A DNA stretch of 64,000 nucleotides, taken from positions 1 through 64,000 of the forward strand of contig JARLGM010000010.1 in the NCBI GenBank assembly GCA_031292755.1, in the 5' to 3' direction. Origin of the DNA: Candidatus Sulfopaludibacter sp. (GTDB taxonomy: Bacteria > Acidobacteriota > Terriglobia > Bryobacterales > Bryobacteraceae). Positions 8,705 to 16,987 of the stretch are shown in pieces (positions within the stretch are counted from its first letter, which is position 1; every line of letters begins with the position of its first letter). The notes under the pieces were generated by a model. It was not told the DNA's origin. It saw nothing but the letters and a program-made list of their open reading frames with translations, and searched no databases. A program made the translations under genes and the position numbers.

Positions 8705-11700
8705 GGCGTCTCCAGGAGCTCCACAATCGCGTGCGAGGGAATGCGGATGCGCTCGGGCGCGTGTGTCACTTCGTACGCCAGTTTGCGCAGGGCCAGTTCC
8801 AGCAGGAAGATGCGCAGCATCGCGCGGATCTGCTCGCCGTTGTCGGGCAGCAGCGGCGCCACGCCCGGCGCGGCCAGATAAGCGGCCAGGTATTCCGCGC
8901 TCATCGAGCGGTACCAGAATTTGGCCCAGTTCTCCAGGGCGTTGAGGGTTTCGGGCTTCGGTATGACGCCCGGCGTTTCTCCGAACAGCGCGCCGTGCGA
9001 GGCGTGATAGAACGAATCCAGCATCCCCGCCACGTCCTGGAGCGGCGAGCGCTTGATCCGCCGCTCGCTCAAGGGCCGGCCCGTGTCGCCTTCGAAATCG
9101 GCGAACATCACGTCCTTGCCGGTGAACAGCACCTGTCCCAGGTGAAAATCGCCGTGTATCCGGATCCGGGCCGCGGTGATTCGCTCGTCGATCAGATAAC
9201 GCAGTTTCACCCGGATCGCCGCCTGCCGTTCCAGCACTGCCGCGGCATCCGCGCGAACCTCTTCCGGCAGTTGCTCCAGGCTGGCCCGCAACAAATCGGC
9301 GGTGCGCCCCTGGCGTCCCAACATGCCGTGATACAGCCCTCGGCGGTAAAAATCCGTATAGGGTTCGGGGGCGAACGCAGGGTCGTTTACGCGCGAGGAA
9401 AGCGCCACGTGAAGCTCCGCGGTTCGCGTCCCCAGCAACCGCACCGTCTGCAGATATGTGCCGGCCAGTTCCTGCGCCAGTTCCTGTTCCGCCACACCTT
9501 CCGGCGGACCGGCAGCCCCGCGGGCCATCGCGTGTTCGAAGAACGAGCCCAGATGATTGATGGTGTACTGCCAGGCATCCATGCCCTGCCGGACGAAGCC
9601 GTGGAGCACCGCAGCCACCATTCTTCCGCCGGCCTCGCCGCGATACTCCAGGGCTCCGGCCAGCGGTGGCACGTTGGGGAAGCCCTCCTGGGTGAGCAGC
9701 GATCCGATCTCTTCCTCCGGGTGCGGACCCTCCTCAATTTTGCGCAGGAACTTCAACGCGAACCGGTCGCCAAAGAAGACCGTAGTGTTGTCCTGGTCCA
9801 CCTTCGCCACCGATGGCTCCAGCACCGGGCGGTCCGCGCCCCATACCTGCCGGAAGGAGCGCGTGTGCGAGGCCACCAGTTCGCCACCTTCGCCGGCGAA
9901 GCGGCGGCGCCGCAGAATGCCGCCCAGCAGTTCATCGCAGAATGCGCGATGCCGCAGCGCGCTGAAAAGCACGCCGCGCGATCCGTCCGGCGCCTGCAAG
10001 CCGGCAATCACAAACTGCTTATCGGCCGGCTCGTTCTGAGCCACGGCCAGCGGCAGCGTATACACCTCGGGTTCGCCTTCCACAAATTCCACGCGCACCA
10101 GCAGCAGGTAGGATTGCGATTTGGGAAACGGAATCACTTCAAAAATTTCCGACGAGCGAATCAGCCGCGCTCTGCTGCGGAACCAGCGCCGGCTGCGGAG
10201 AAACGCCGGCAGCATGCCGGCCAGCGTGGCCCGCACCAGCGGCGAGAAGACCTGTTCCCACGAGGCGATGGCCAGCACGGGCGGCTCCCCGGTGCCGATG
10301 CGGAGCGTCTCGTGCGACACTTCCTTGGGCTGCAGCGCAAACCAGTAGAAGGCGTGGGGCGCCAGCGAAAGGAAATAGGGCTGTCCGGTAATCTCGGGGA
10401 ATTGCGTTTTCCCGAAGAGTTCCAGCGGCACCAGTCCGGCGAATTTCGAAAGGTCGATCCGGGTGCACTGCGCGAAGCGGGAAAGGTTGGCGACGATCAG
10501 CACGCGCTCCTCCTGGTAGGCGCGCACGAAGGCCAGAATCCGCCGGTTTTCCGGACTCATGAAGTCAATCCCGCCGCGTCCCAACGCCCGCGATTGTTTG
10601 CGCTGCGCCAGAACGCGCTTCATCCACCACAGCAGGGAATTGGGGTTATTCTGCTGCGTCTCCACGTTCAAGGCTTCGTAGCGGTACTCCGGATCGATGA
10701 TGGCCGGCAGGTACAGCCGCTGCGGATTGGCGCGCGAAAATCCCGCGTTCCGGTCGGCGCTCCATTGCATCGGGGTGCGTACGCCGTTGCGGTCGCCCAG
10801 GTAGAAGTTGTCGCCCATGCCGATTTCGTCGCCATAGTAAATCACCGGCGTCCCCGGCAGGGAGAACAGCAGCGCGTTCATCAATTCGATGCGCCGCCGG
10901 TCGTTCTCCAGCAGCGGAGCCAGCCGCCGGCGAATGCCCAGATTGATGCGCATCTGGTGATCCTGGGCGTAGACGCGATACATGTAGTCGCGCTCTTCGT
11001 CGGTCACCATTTCGAGCGTGAGCTCGTCATGGTTGCGCAGAAACAGCGCCCACTGGCACCCTTCAGGAATGGGCGGGGTCAGCTCGAGAATCTCCGTCAC
11101 CGGATAGCGGTCTTCCATCTGGCTGGCCATGAACAGGCGCGGCATGAGCGGAAAGTGGAAAGCCATGTGACATTCATCGCCTTTGCCGAAGTAGTTGATG
11201 GCATCTTCGGGCCACTGGTTGGCTTCCGCCAGCAGCATCTTCCCCTGGTGACGCGAATCGATATGCGCCCGGAGCTGGCGCAGAAATTCGTGGGTCTCGG
11301 GGAGGTTTTCACAGTTGGTGCCCTCGCGTTCGTACAGGTACGGCACGGCGTCCAGCCGCAGGCCGTCCACTCCCATATCGAGCCAGAAATCCATGGCCGC
11401 CATCATGGCCGTCCGGACTTCCGGATTATCGAAATTCAAATCCGGCTGATGGGAGTAAAAACGGTGCCAGTAATATGCCTTCGCGACCGCGTCCCAAGTC
11501 CAGTTGGAGCCTTCGAAATCCTTGAAGATGATGCGCGCTTCGCGGTACCGTTCGGGCGTGGCGCTCCACACGTAGAACTCGCGCCAGCGCGAACCCGGCG
11601 CCGCATGCCGCGACTTTTGGAACCAGATGTGCTGATCGCTGGTGTGGTTCAACACCAGTTCGGTGATTACCCGCAACCCGCGCGCGTGCGCCTCGCGCAA

Positions 11701-11976
11701 GAAGTTCTGGAAATCGCGCAACGTTCCATATGAGGGATGCACATTTGTGTAATCGGAGATGTCGTATCCGTCGTCACGCCACGGCGAGGGGCAAAACGGA
11801 AGTACCCAAATGGCGGTGACTCCCAGGTCGAGTAAGTAATCCAACTTTTGCGTCAGACCTGGAAAATCGCCCATTCCATCGCCGTTTCCATCGAAAAAGG
11901 CGCGAACATGGACTTCATAAATTACGGCATCTTTGAACCACAGGGGATCGTTGTGAAGCAGGATGGGTTTGGGCAT
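8701..11976 (-). CDS. treS: maltose alpha-D-glucosyltransferase / maltokinase fusion (TreS-Mak)
   Basis: The first ~550 residues are a GH13 trehalose synthase interconverting maltose and trehalose: DPLWFKDAVIYEVHVRAF, LNHTSDQH, GLRLDAVPYL (nucleophile near 207), LLAEANQ (Glu near 249) and FLRNHDEL. The last ~450 residues are a maltokinase with IHGDFHLGQVLF (near 940) and FADFEGDTGR, which makes maltose-1-phosphate for GlgE. TreS-Mak fusions are common in Acidobacteria and Proteobacteria. I chose ATG 11976 (MPKPILLHNDPLWF) because family members start close to this motif; a GTG at 12084 would add 36 unusual residues and overlap the divergent DUF2934 gene. treY follows with a 4-base overlap. 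Confidence 0.95.
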   Translation of the reverse strand: MPKPILLHNDPLWFKDAVIYEVHVRAFFDGNGDGMGDFPGLTQKLDYLLDLGVTAIWVLPFCPSPWRDDGYDISDYTNVHPSYGTLRDFQNFLREAHARGLRVITELVLNHTSDQHIWFQKSRHAAPGSRWREFYVWSATPERYREARIIFKDFEGSNWTWDAVAKAYYWHRFYSHQPDLNFDNPEVRTAMMAAMDFWLDMGVDGLRLDAVPYLYEREGTNCENLPETHEFLRQLRAHIDSRHQGKMLLAEANQWPEDAINYFGKGDECHMAFHFPLMPRLFMASQMEDRYPVTEILELTPPIPEGCQWALFLRNHDELTLEMVTDEERDYMYRVYAQDHQMRINLGIRRRLAPLLENDRRRIELMNALLFSLPGTPVIYYGDEIGMGDNFYLGDRNGVRTPMQWSADRNAGFSRANPQRLYLPAIIDPEYRYEALNVETQQNNPNSLLWWMKRVLAQRKQSRALGRGGIDFMSPENRRILAFVRAYQEERVLIVANLSRFAQCTRIDLSKFAGLVPLELFGKTQFPEITGQPYFLSLAPHAFYWFALQPKEVSHETLRIGTGEPPVLAIASWEQVFSPLVRATLAGMLPAFLRSRRWFRSRARLIRSSEIFEVIPFPKSQSYLLLVRVEFVEGEPEVYTLPLAVAQNEPADKQFVIAGLQAPDGSRGVLFSALRHRAFCDELLGGILRRRRFAGEGGELVASHTRSFRQVWGADRPVLEPSVAKVDQDNTTVFFGDRFALKFLRKIEEGPHPEEEIGSLLTQEGFPNVPPLAGALEYRGEAGGRMVAAVLHGFVRQGMDAWQYTINHLGSFFEHAMARGAAGPPEGVAEQELAQELAGTYLQTVRLLGTRTAELHVALSSRVNDPAFAPEPYTDFYRRGLYHGMLGRQGRTADLLRASLEQLPEEVRADAAAVLERQAAIRVKLRYLIDERITAARIRIHGDFHLGQVLFTGKDVMFADFEGDTGRPLSERRIKRSPLQDVAGMLDSFYHASHGALFGETPGVIPKPETLNALENWAKFWYRSMSAEYLAAYLAAPGVAPLLPDNGEQIRAMLRIFLLELALRKLAYEVTHAPERIRIPSHAIVELLETP

Positions 11977-12059
11977 CGGAAAATGAGTCCATGCGCCATG
12001 TGCAAGCGCATACCCAAGTTCCGGCTTCAAGTCTGGTGTATAGTAATTTTCGGAACCAA

Positions 12060-12269
12060 ATGACTCATTTTTGTGGAAGAACACACAGTCCCCGCCTGCG
12101 GCCGCCCTCAGCCCCTATTCAGGAACAGACACCGGTCAAACGCCCTGGACCGACGCATGAGGAAATCGCGGCGCTGGCGTATTCTTATTGGGAACAGCGC
12201 GGAGGGCAGGGTGGCTCACCCCGCGAAGATTGGTTGCGAGCGGAAAAAGAACTTAGCCGGCGCTTATGA
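12060..12269 (+). CDS. DUF2934 domain protein, 69 aa
   Basis: The C-terminal half reads PTHEEIAALAYSYWEQRG followed by REDWLRAEKELSRRL, the DUF2934 signature (AxxAYxxWExRG...DWLxAExEL). The function of this small, probably helical family is unknown; members are frequent in Acidobacteria and Proteobacteria and often lie beside glycogen/trehalose genes. I placed the start at ATG 12060 because the longer frame from 11991 runs into the treS coding region. Divergent from treS, with only 83 bases between start codons. Confidence 0.65.
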   Translation: MTHFCGRTHSPRLRPPSAPIQEQTPVKRPGPTHEEIAALAYSYWEQRGGQGGSPREDWLRAEKELSRRL

Positions 12270-12417
12270 TTTGTGGCCGCGCCGGCGCCATCCGGTCCAT
12301 CTCAGGAGACAGGAAAGGGCCAAAAAGAGCGTAACGGAATAGAGTGTTTGTGCTACTGGCGTCATAAGCCGGTGCTCCCGATGCCCGTATCGGTACGGTT
12401 AACAGGAGATTTCCTCC

Positions 12418-12561
12418 TTATCGTTGGGTAGTCGAAATATACTCACGCAGGCCGCGATCCAGCCGCATTCTCCGGGCGCTGCGCCAGCCCATCCAGCTCC
12501 GGACCAGCCCGATCGCTCCAATCGCCGTCAAAGCAAGTGCCATGCCGACCGTAGGGTGCAT
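12418..12561 (-). CDS. possible 47-aa single-span membrane protein
   Basis: Between 12270 and 12689 there is no long gene. The minus strand carries a 47-residue frame starting at ATG 12561 (MHPTVGMALALTAIGAIGLV, then a very basic tail RSARRMRLDRGLREY), preceded by GGAGACGGAAAC. It would form one transmembrane helix with a positively charged cytoplasmic tail. A short AGGAG/CTCCT inverted repeat follows the stop. I do not recognise a family; it is too short for certainty. Confidence 0.35.
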   Translation of the reverse strand: MHPTVGMALALTAIGAIGLVRSWMGWRSARRMRLDRGLREYISTTQR

Positions 12562-12625
12562 ATGAGTTTCCGTCTCCGTGAGTTCATTTGAAACTATTTG
12601 AATACAATTCTAAAGTCCTACGCGT

Positions 12626-12663
12626 ACTGTATAAGGTACGGTAAGTGTGGGTTATGGTACAGT
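12626..12663. promoter_or_regulatory. dyad ACTGTA...TACAGT upstream of DapA-family gene
   Basis: ACTGTA at 12626 and TACAGT at 12658 form a 6-bp inverted repeat with a 26-base spacer, embedded in several GGTAC-like repeats and containing TATAAG at 12630, a plausible -10 box. This AT-rich stretch just upstream of the ATG at 12690 contrasts with the surrounding GC-rich sequence and is a candidate promoter/operator. No regulator can be assigned. Confidence 0.35.
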
Positions 12664-12689
12664 GATCCCCGAGGCAACTTCGCCGCACC

Positions 12690-13556
12690 ATGACAGATGT
12701 CCACGGGGTCTATGCCGCCGCGATCACGCCACGCGGCAAACACGGTGAGATCGACTTCGGCGCGTCCTTCGAATTGATCGATTTCTTATGCCGGGGCGGG
12801 GTAAGCGGCATCGCACTCTGTACGGCGGCGGGCGAGTTCGCCGCTCTCAGCCTGGATGAACGGTCGCGCCTGGTTTACCTGGCGGTCAAGCGGAGCCGCG
12901 TGCCCGTCCTGGTGGGCGTGGGGAGCGCCACCCTGGATGGCTCGGTGAACCTGGCCCGCGAGGCTCGCGACGCCGGGGCTGCCGGCCTGCTCCTGCCGCC
13001 GCCCCATTTTTTCGATTACGACCAGGACGACCTTCGCGAATTCTATCTGCAGTTCGCCCGGCAACTGGGTGACGGTACGGCCACCTTCCTGTCGCAATTG
13101 CCGCTGCCGGGCGGCCGGTTGGAGATCCCCACCGCGCTCGAACTGCTTGCCACCGGCCACTTCGCCGGCGTAGAGGACGGCGACGGCGCGGATTCGGTTC
13201 ACCGGATTCAGGCCGCCTGCCAGGGCCGGCCCTGGCGCATCCTGGCGGGCGGCGATGCCACCTTCGCGGAGGCGCGCTGCGCGGGCGCCCACGCAGCCAT
13301 CTCGTCCACCGCCTGCGCCCTGCCGGAGCTCATGACGGCACTCGATCGCGCGCCGCAGGACCAGCGCCTGCACGCGCGGCTCGACGAGTTTCTCTGCTGG
13401 GTCGATCAGTTTCCCCCGCCTGTCATCGTCAAAACCGCGACCAGCCTCCGCCGCTTGAAAACCGGGCCGCTTTCCGTGCCCCTTTCCCCCGAAAAGCAAA
13501 AAAAGCTGGAGCAATTCCGAGTTTGGTTCGAGCCCTGGCTCGCCTGCCGGGAGTAG
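12690..13556 (+). CDS. DapA/NAL-superfamily protein lacking the Schiff-base lysine
   Basis: The 288-residue protein aligns through its length with dihydrodipicolinate synthase / N-acetylneuraminate lyase TIM barrels: GVYAAAITPRG, DFLCRGGVSGIALCTAAGEF in place of GTTGE, VPVLVGVGSAT, DAGAAGLLLPPPHFF and a C-terminal IVKTATSLRRL. The catalytic residues are altered. The family's YNxPxRTG is SQLPLPGGR here (Tyr lost) and GIKExxGD is GVEDGDG (the Schiff-base Lys replaced by Glu). Class I aldolase chemistry is therefore not expected; it could be a non-catalytic or re-purposed member. It stands alone with its own AT-rich promoter region. Confident on fold, open on function. Confidence 0.8.
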   Translation: MTDVHGVYAAAITPRGKHGEIDFGASFELIDFLCRGGVSGIALCTAAGEFAALSLDERSRLVYLAVKRSRVPVLVGVGSATLDGSVNLAREARDAGAAGLLLPPPHFFDYDQDDLREFYLQFARQLGDGTATFLSQLPLPGGRLEIPTALELLATGHFAGVEDGDGADSVHRIQAACQGRPWRILAGGDATFAEARCAGAHAAISSTACALPELMTALDRAPQDQRLHARLDEFLCWVDQFPPPVIVKTATSLRRLKTGPLSVPLSPEKQKKLEQFRVWFEPWLACRE

Positions 13557-13573
13557 CCTCCAGGCCAGTTGCA

Positions 13574-13596
13574 AGCTATAAGCTGTAAGCTATAAG
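13574..13596. repeat. 7-bp tandem repeat (AGCTRTA x3) before hydrolase gene
   Basis: AGCTATA, AGCTGTA and AGCTATA follow one another without gap, plus a trailing AG, ending two bases before the ATG at 13599. The tract replaces any ordinary Shine-Dalgarno sequence. It resembles the short tandem or palindromic intergenic repeats of several soil bacteria; an effect on expression is speculative. Confidence 0.6.
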
Positions 13597-13598
13597 TG

Positions 13599-14861
13599 AT
13601 GCGTCCCCGAGTTTTGTGTCTGCTCTCCGCTGGCCTGTTGATGGCTCAGTCTCAAGACCCCGCCGGTACCGCCCGCAAGGCACTCGACCTGTTGCTGGGT
13701 GAAAAATACGCCGACCTCGTACAGATGATCACTCCCGCCTATCGCACCCCGAATACCCAATCCGACCTCACCAAACTGGGCGTCGAAATCAAAACCTGGG
13801 GCGCGGTGCAAGAGATCGGAAAACCCACCGTGCAGGACATGGGTCCGGTCAGCATCGTGATCTTCCCGGTGAAGTTCGCCAGCCGCGCCATCGATGTGCA
13901 GATGAGTGTGAACGCCAGCGGCCAGGTGTCCGCGCCGCTCCTCCGGCCCGGGCAGGTGGCGTGGCAGCCCCCGTCATACGTGAAAGCCGGCTCCTTCAAA
14001 GAGCGCGCCGTCACCATCGGCGATCAGTGGAAGCTGCCCGGCACGCTCTGCGTTCCGAGCGGCAGCGGACCCTTCCCGGCGCTGGTGCTGGTGCACGGCT
14101 TCGGACCGAACGACCGTGACGAGACCGTGGGCGGCACGAAGATGTTCCGCGATCTGGCGGAAGGCCTGGCATCCCGCGGCATCGCCGTTCTGCGCTACGA
14201 AAAGCGCACCAAGGTGTACACCGCCAAGATGGCCAGCACCTCTTACACCCCTGACGACGAGGTGATCGAAGACGCATCCAGGGCCATCGCCCTGCTGCGC
14301 AGCCAGCCCGAAGTGAACGGCAGTCGCGTCTTCGCCCTGGGTCACGATTTCGGCGGATACCTGCTGCCGCGAGTCGCCGCCGAAGACGGCAAACTCGCGG
14401 GATTGATCATTCTCGGCGCCAGTGCCCGCCCCCTGGAGGATCTGATCCTGGAGCAGATCCAGGCCAAGAACCTGCCGGCGGTGCAGGAGACTGCCGCCAA
14501 GGCGGCGGTCACCAAGATCAAACAACTGGAAGCTGCCGATGATGGCGCGCCGCGCGTATTCGGCCTTCCCGCGGCCTATTGGATACAACTGAAGGGGTAC
14601 AACGCTCCCGCCGCCGCCAAAAAGTTGGGCATCTCCATCCTGGTCCTCCAGGGCGAGCGCGATTTCCAGACCAGCATGACCGACTTCAACCTGTGGAAGC
14701 AGGCCCTGGCCGGCACCAAGGGTTCGACCGTCCAGAGCTATCCGTCGCTAAACCATATCTTCGTCGCTGGAGAAGGCAAGAGCAGCGAGGAAGAGTACAA
14801 GAAGGCCGCGCACGTGGCGCCCGAAGCGATCGACGCGGTGGCCAAGTTCATCGGGCAGTAG
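13599..14861 (+). CDS. secreted DUF3887 + alpha/beta hydrolase with Asp at nucleophile elbow
   Basis: MRPRVLCLLSAGLLMAQS is a signal peptide. Residues about 20-115 are a DUF3887-like domain (ARKALDLLLGEKYADLVQM). From about 130 on comes an alpha/beta hydrolase: LVLVHGFGPNDRDE (oxyanion loop), ALGHDFGG (nucleophile elbow), LVLQGERDFQ (acid) and SLNHIF (His). The elbow in this family normally reads GHSLGG; here Ser is replaced by Asp, as in epoxide hydrolases and haloalkane dehalogenases. That suggests either different chemistry or an inactive fold. ATG 13599 was preferred to the GTG one codon before. Convergent with the metallo-hydrolase at 14877. Confidence 0.85.
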   Translation: MRPRVLCLLSAGLLMAQSQDPAGTARKALDLLLGEKYADLVQMITPAYRTPNTQSDLTKLGVEIKTWGAVQEIGKPTVQDMGPVSIVIFPVKFASRAIDVQMSVNASGQVSAPLLRPGQVAWQPPSYVKAGSFKERAVTIGDQWKLPGTLCVPSGSGPFPALVLVHGFGPNDRDETVGGTKMFRDLAEGLASRGIAVLRYEKRTKVYTAKMASTSYTPDDEVIEDASRAIALLRSQPEVNGSRVFALGHDFGGYLLPRVAAEDGKLAGLIILGASARPLEDLILEQIQAKNLPAVQETAAKAAVTKIKQLEAADDGAPRVFGLPAAYWIQLKGYNAPAAAKKLGISILVLQGERDFQTSMTDFNLWKQALAGTKGSTVQSYPSLNHIFVAGEGKSSEEEYKKAAHVAPEAIDAVAKFIGQ

Positions 14862-14876
14862 CGCGGGTCCGGGGCT

Positions 14877-15569
14877 TCACCATTCCACGGTCTTGCCGGG
14901 CACCAGTTCCCATACTTCGGTGCCCGTGCCCGCAAGCAGCCCGGCCAGTTGCGCCGGCGTGCCGGTGAGCGGCGGAAACGTGCCGAAGTGCATGGGAATC
15001 ACTTTCTTCGTCTTCAGCATCCGGCAGGCCACGGCGGCCTCGCGCGGGCTCATGGTGAACAGGTCGCCGATCGGCAGAAAGGCCAGTTCCGGCCGATACA
15101 GCTCCTGAATCAGCGCCATATCCGAGAACACATTGGTATCGCCGGAAAAATACAGCACACGGCCATCGGGAAGCCGCATCACGTAGCCCGCGGCCTCGCC
15201 ACCGTAAACGATCTGGTCGCCGTCCGAGATTCCGCAACTGTGCACCGCGTGCGTCATCGTGACGGTCACGTCGCCCGCCTGCTGCGACCCACCCTTGTTC
15301 ATCGGGCGCGTGTTCTTGACGCCTTTGGACTCCAGCCAGTGGCATGTTTCGAAAATCGCGACTACTTCGGGAGAGAACTTCTTCGCCAGGGGCACAGCAT
15401 CGTGAATATGATCGAAGTGCCCGTGCGAGATGCAGATCGTGTCCACCCGGTCGATCTCGTAGCCCCGCGGAAATTTCGGATTGCCGTCGGTCCAGGGGTC
15501 CATCATAATCACTTGACCCGAAGGGAGACGAAACTGGAAACTGCCGTGGCCCAGCCAGGTAATTCTCAT
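14877..15569 (-). CDS. UPF0173-type metal-dependent hydrolase (beta-lactamase fold)
   Basis: At 230 residues this matches the UPF0173 / YtkL family length. It starts MRITWLGHGSFQF and carries SHGHFDHIHD (HxHxDH metal motif, about residues 49-54), HAVHSCGI, YFSGDTNVF and IPMHFGTFPPLTG, together supplying the ligands for two metal ions in the metallo-beta-lactamase fold. The physiological substrate is unknown. No signal peptide, so probably cytoplasmic. rsgA lies upstream on the same strand with a 43-base gap; a shared transcript is possible. Confidence 0.9.
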   Translation of the reverse strand: MRITWLGHGSFQFRLPSGQVIMMDPWTDGNPKFPRGYEIDRVDTICISHGHFDHIHDAVPLAKKFSPEVVAIFETCHWLESKGVKNTRPMNKGGSQQAGDVTVTMTHAVHSCGISDGDQIVYGGEAAGYVMRLPDGRVLYFSGDTNVFSDMALIQELYRPELAFLPIGDLFTMSPREAAVACRMLKTKKVIPMHFGTFPPLTGTPAQLAGLLAGTGTEVWELVPGKTVEW

Positions 15570-15612
15570 ACCTGCGATTCTAGCGCGGGTGGCGCCCTGG
15601 TAACTCAGGCGA

Positions 15613-16671
15613 TCACTGCTTCCGCCCCTGCCGGTGCGATTTGTGAATCGATTTCACCCATCGCTTGTACTCCTGCGCCCGCAGGGGCTCCGTCAGCCGC
15701 TCGTGCCACTTGGCTTCCGCCCGCAGCTTTTGGTAACTCTGCCACCGCTCCGCCGAAATCGCGCCTGCGTCCAGAGCCTGCCGCACGGCGCACCCCGGCT
15801 CGCCCTGGTGCGAGCAGTTCCGGAACCGGCACGCGCGGGCGGTGGCGGCAATCTCGTCAAACGTCTCGTCCACGCTGTCGCCGCTGGCCCAGAGTTGCAA
15901 CTCGCGCATCCCGGGAGTATCGATCAGCGCTCCGCCTCCCGGCAGCGCCAGCAGTTGGCGATGCGAGGTAGTGTGGCGGCCCTTGCCGTCCTGCGCCCGC
16001 ACGTCCGCGGTGCGCTGGCGATCCTCGCCCAGCAGCGCGTTCGCGATGCTCGATTTGCCGACGCCCGACGACCCCAGCAGCGCTACCGTTCGTCCCGGCG
16101 CGAGAAAGGTGCGCAGTCCCGCAACGCCTGGGCTGCCCAGTGCGCTGGTTGCGACTACCGGCGCATCGCGCGCCACCGCCGCGGTCTGCCGGATCCGGCC
16201 CGCTGGGTCGCCGCACAGGTCGGCCTTGTTCAGTACCACCACCGGCGATGCGCCGCTTTCGGTGGCCAGAGTCAGGTACCGCTCGAGCCGCGGCAGGCTG
16301 AAATCGCCATCCAGCGCGCACACCAGAAATACCAGGTCGATATTGGCGGAGAGCGCCTGCTGCTCTTCGCGCTTCCCCGGCGCCCGCCGCGAAAAGCAGG
16401 TGCGGCGCGGCAGCACCGCTTCCACCAGCGCCTGCCCGGGCCCGACCACCCGAGCCGCTACCCAATCGCCCACCACCGGCATCGCCGCGGCGTCCGGCGA
16501 GCGGAACCATAGCGAGCCAGAAGGCTCCGCTTCCAGTTCTTCCATTTCCGTAATCAACCGGTATCGGTCGCGATGCGCAAACGCGACGCGGCCCAGCACC
16601 AGGCCTCGCGCGGCATGACATTGAAAAGCGCCGTACACCGCGGCGCCGGCGCCCAGAGACTCCAACAACAT
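15613..16671 (-). CDS. rsgA: ribosome small subunit-dependent GTPase A (RsgA)
   Basis: RsgA is a late-acting 30S assembly GTPase. The protein (352 aa) has the circularly permuted order: OB-fold N terminus with GDWVAARVVGPGQALVEAVLPRR, G4 VVLNKADL (near 145-152), G1 GSSGVGKS (near 199-206), G3 LIDTPGMREL (near 250), then the zinc-binding C-x4-C-x-H-x5-C segment CRFRNCSHQGEPGC. A lysine/arginine-rich tail follows (HKSHRQGRKQ). Length and all motifs are standard. Transcribed away from the secreted-protein gene at 16988. Confidence 0.96.
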   Translation of the reverse strand: MLLESLGAGAAVYGAFQCHAARGLVLGRVAFAHRDRYRLITEMEELEAEPSGSLWFRSPDAAAMPVVGDWVAARVVGPGQALVEAVLPRRTCFSRRAPGKREEQQALSANIDLVFLVCALDGDFSLPRLERYLTLATESGASPVVVLNKADLCGDPAGRIRQTAAVARDAPVVATSALGSPGVAGLRTFLAPGRTVALLGSSGVGKSSIANALLGEDRQRTADVRAQDGKGRHTTSHRQLLALPGGGALIDTPGMRELQLWASGDSVDETFDEIAATARACRFRNCSHQGEPGCAVRQALDAGAISAERWQSYQKLRAEAKWHERLTEPLRAQEYKRWVKSIHKSHRQGRKQ

Positions 16672-16791
16672 GACTGTGCACTCCTGATTTTTTGAAAGCG
16701 ACTACGAGGAACGACACCACGCCTTACGGTGTGGGCCGGCAGCCGGATTGGCTAGCGGACAGTCATAGGCAGAGTCCAAGCGTATCACATT

Positions 16792-16810
16792 GGGCGGAAC
16801 AGGTCCGCCC
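16792..16810. repeat. GGGCGGA/TCCGCCC hairpin in rsgA upstream region
   Basis: The 316-base gap between rsgA and the divergent secreted-protein gene contains a perfect 7-bp stem with a 5-base loop here, 121 bases before the rsgA start. It could be a small palindromic repeat or an operator; there is no U-tract. Apart from this and the promoter at 16848 I see nothing coding in the gap. Confidence 0.4.
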
Positions 16811-16847
16811 GATGCACACATATGACATGACAATTACTTCAGATTAC

Positions 16848-16876
16848 TTGACAAAAACTTGAGGACGAACTACGCT
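16848..16876 (+). promoter_or_regulatory. sigma70-type promoter for secreted-protein gene
   Basis: A consensus -35 TTGACA (16848-16853) is followed after 17 bases by TACGCT (16871-16876), a moderate -10. The predicted leader to the TTG start at 16988 is about 105 bases. Confidence 0.5.
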
Positions 16877-16987
16877 GGCAACTGCCTTTTCCGGCAACCG
16901 GAGTTGTTCGATCGGGTTGGCTCAGCGCAAGATTGCTTTTCTGACCCTCGGCGAAGAGATCACATCTTGCACACCATGGAGGCCTTC

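Noticed and set aside
6296-8881. 861-aa plus-strand frame
   Set aside because: Exact antisense shadow of treY with composition biased to Arg/Gln/His/Pro; treY itself has all catalytic motifs.
8689-11733. 1014-aa plus-strand frame
   Set aside because: Antisense shadow of treS-maltokinase, no domain recognised.
11977-12084. GTG start for TreS adding 36 residues
   Set aside because: No ribosome site, not part of the TreS family, and it overlaps the divergent DUF2934 gene.
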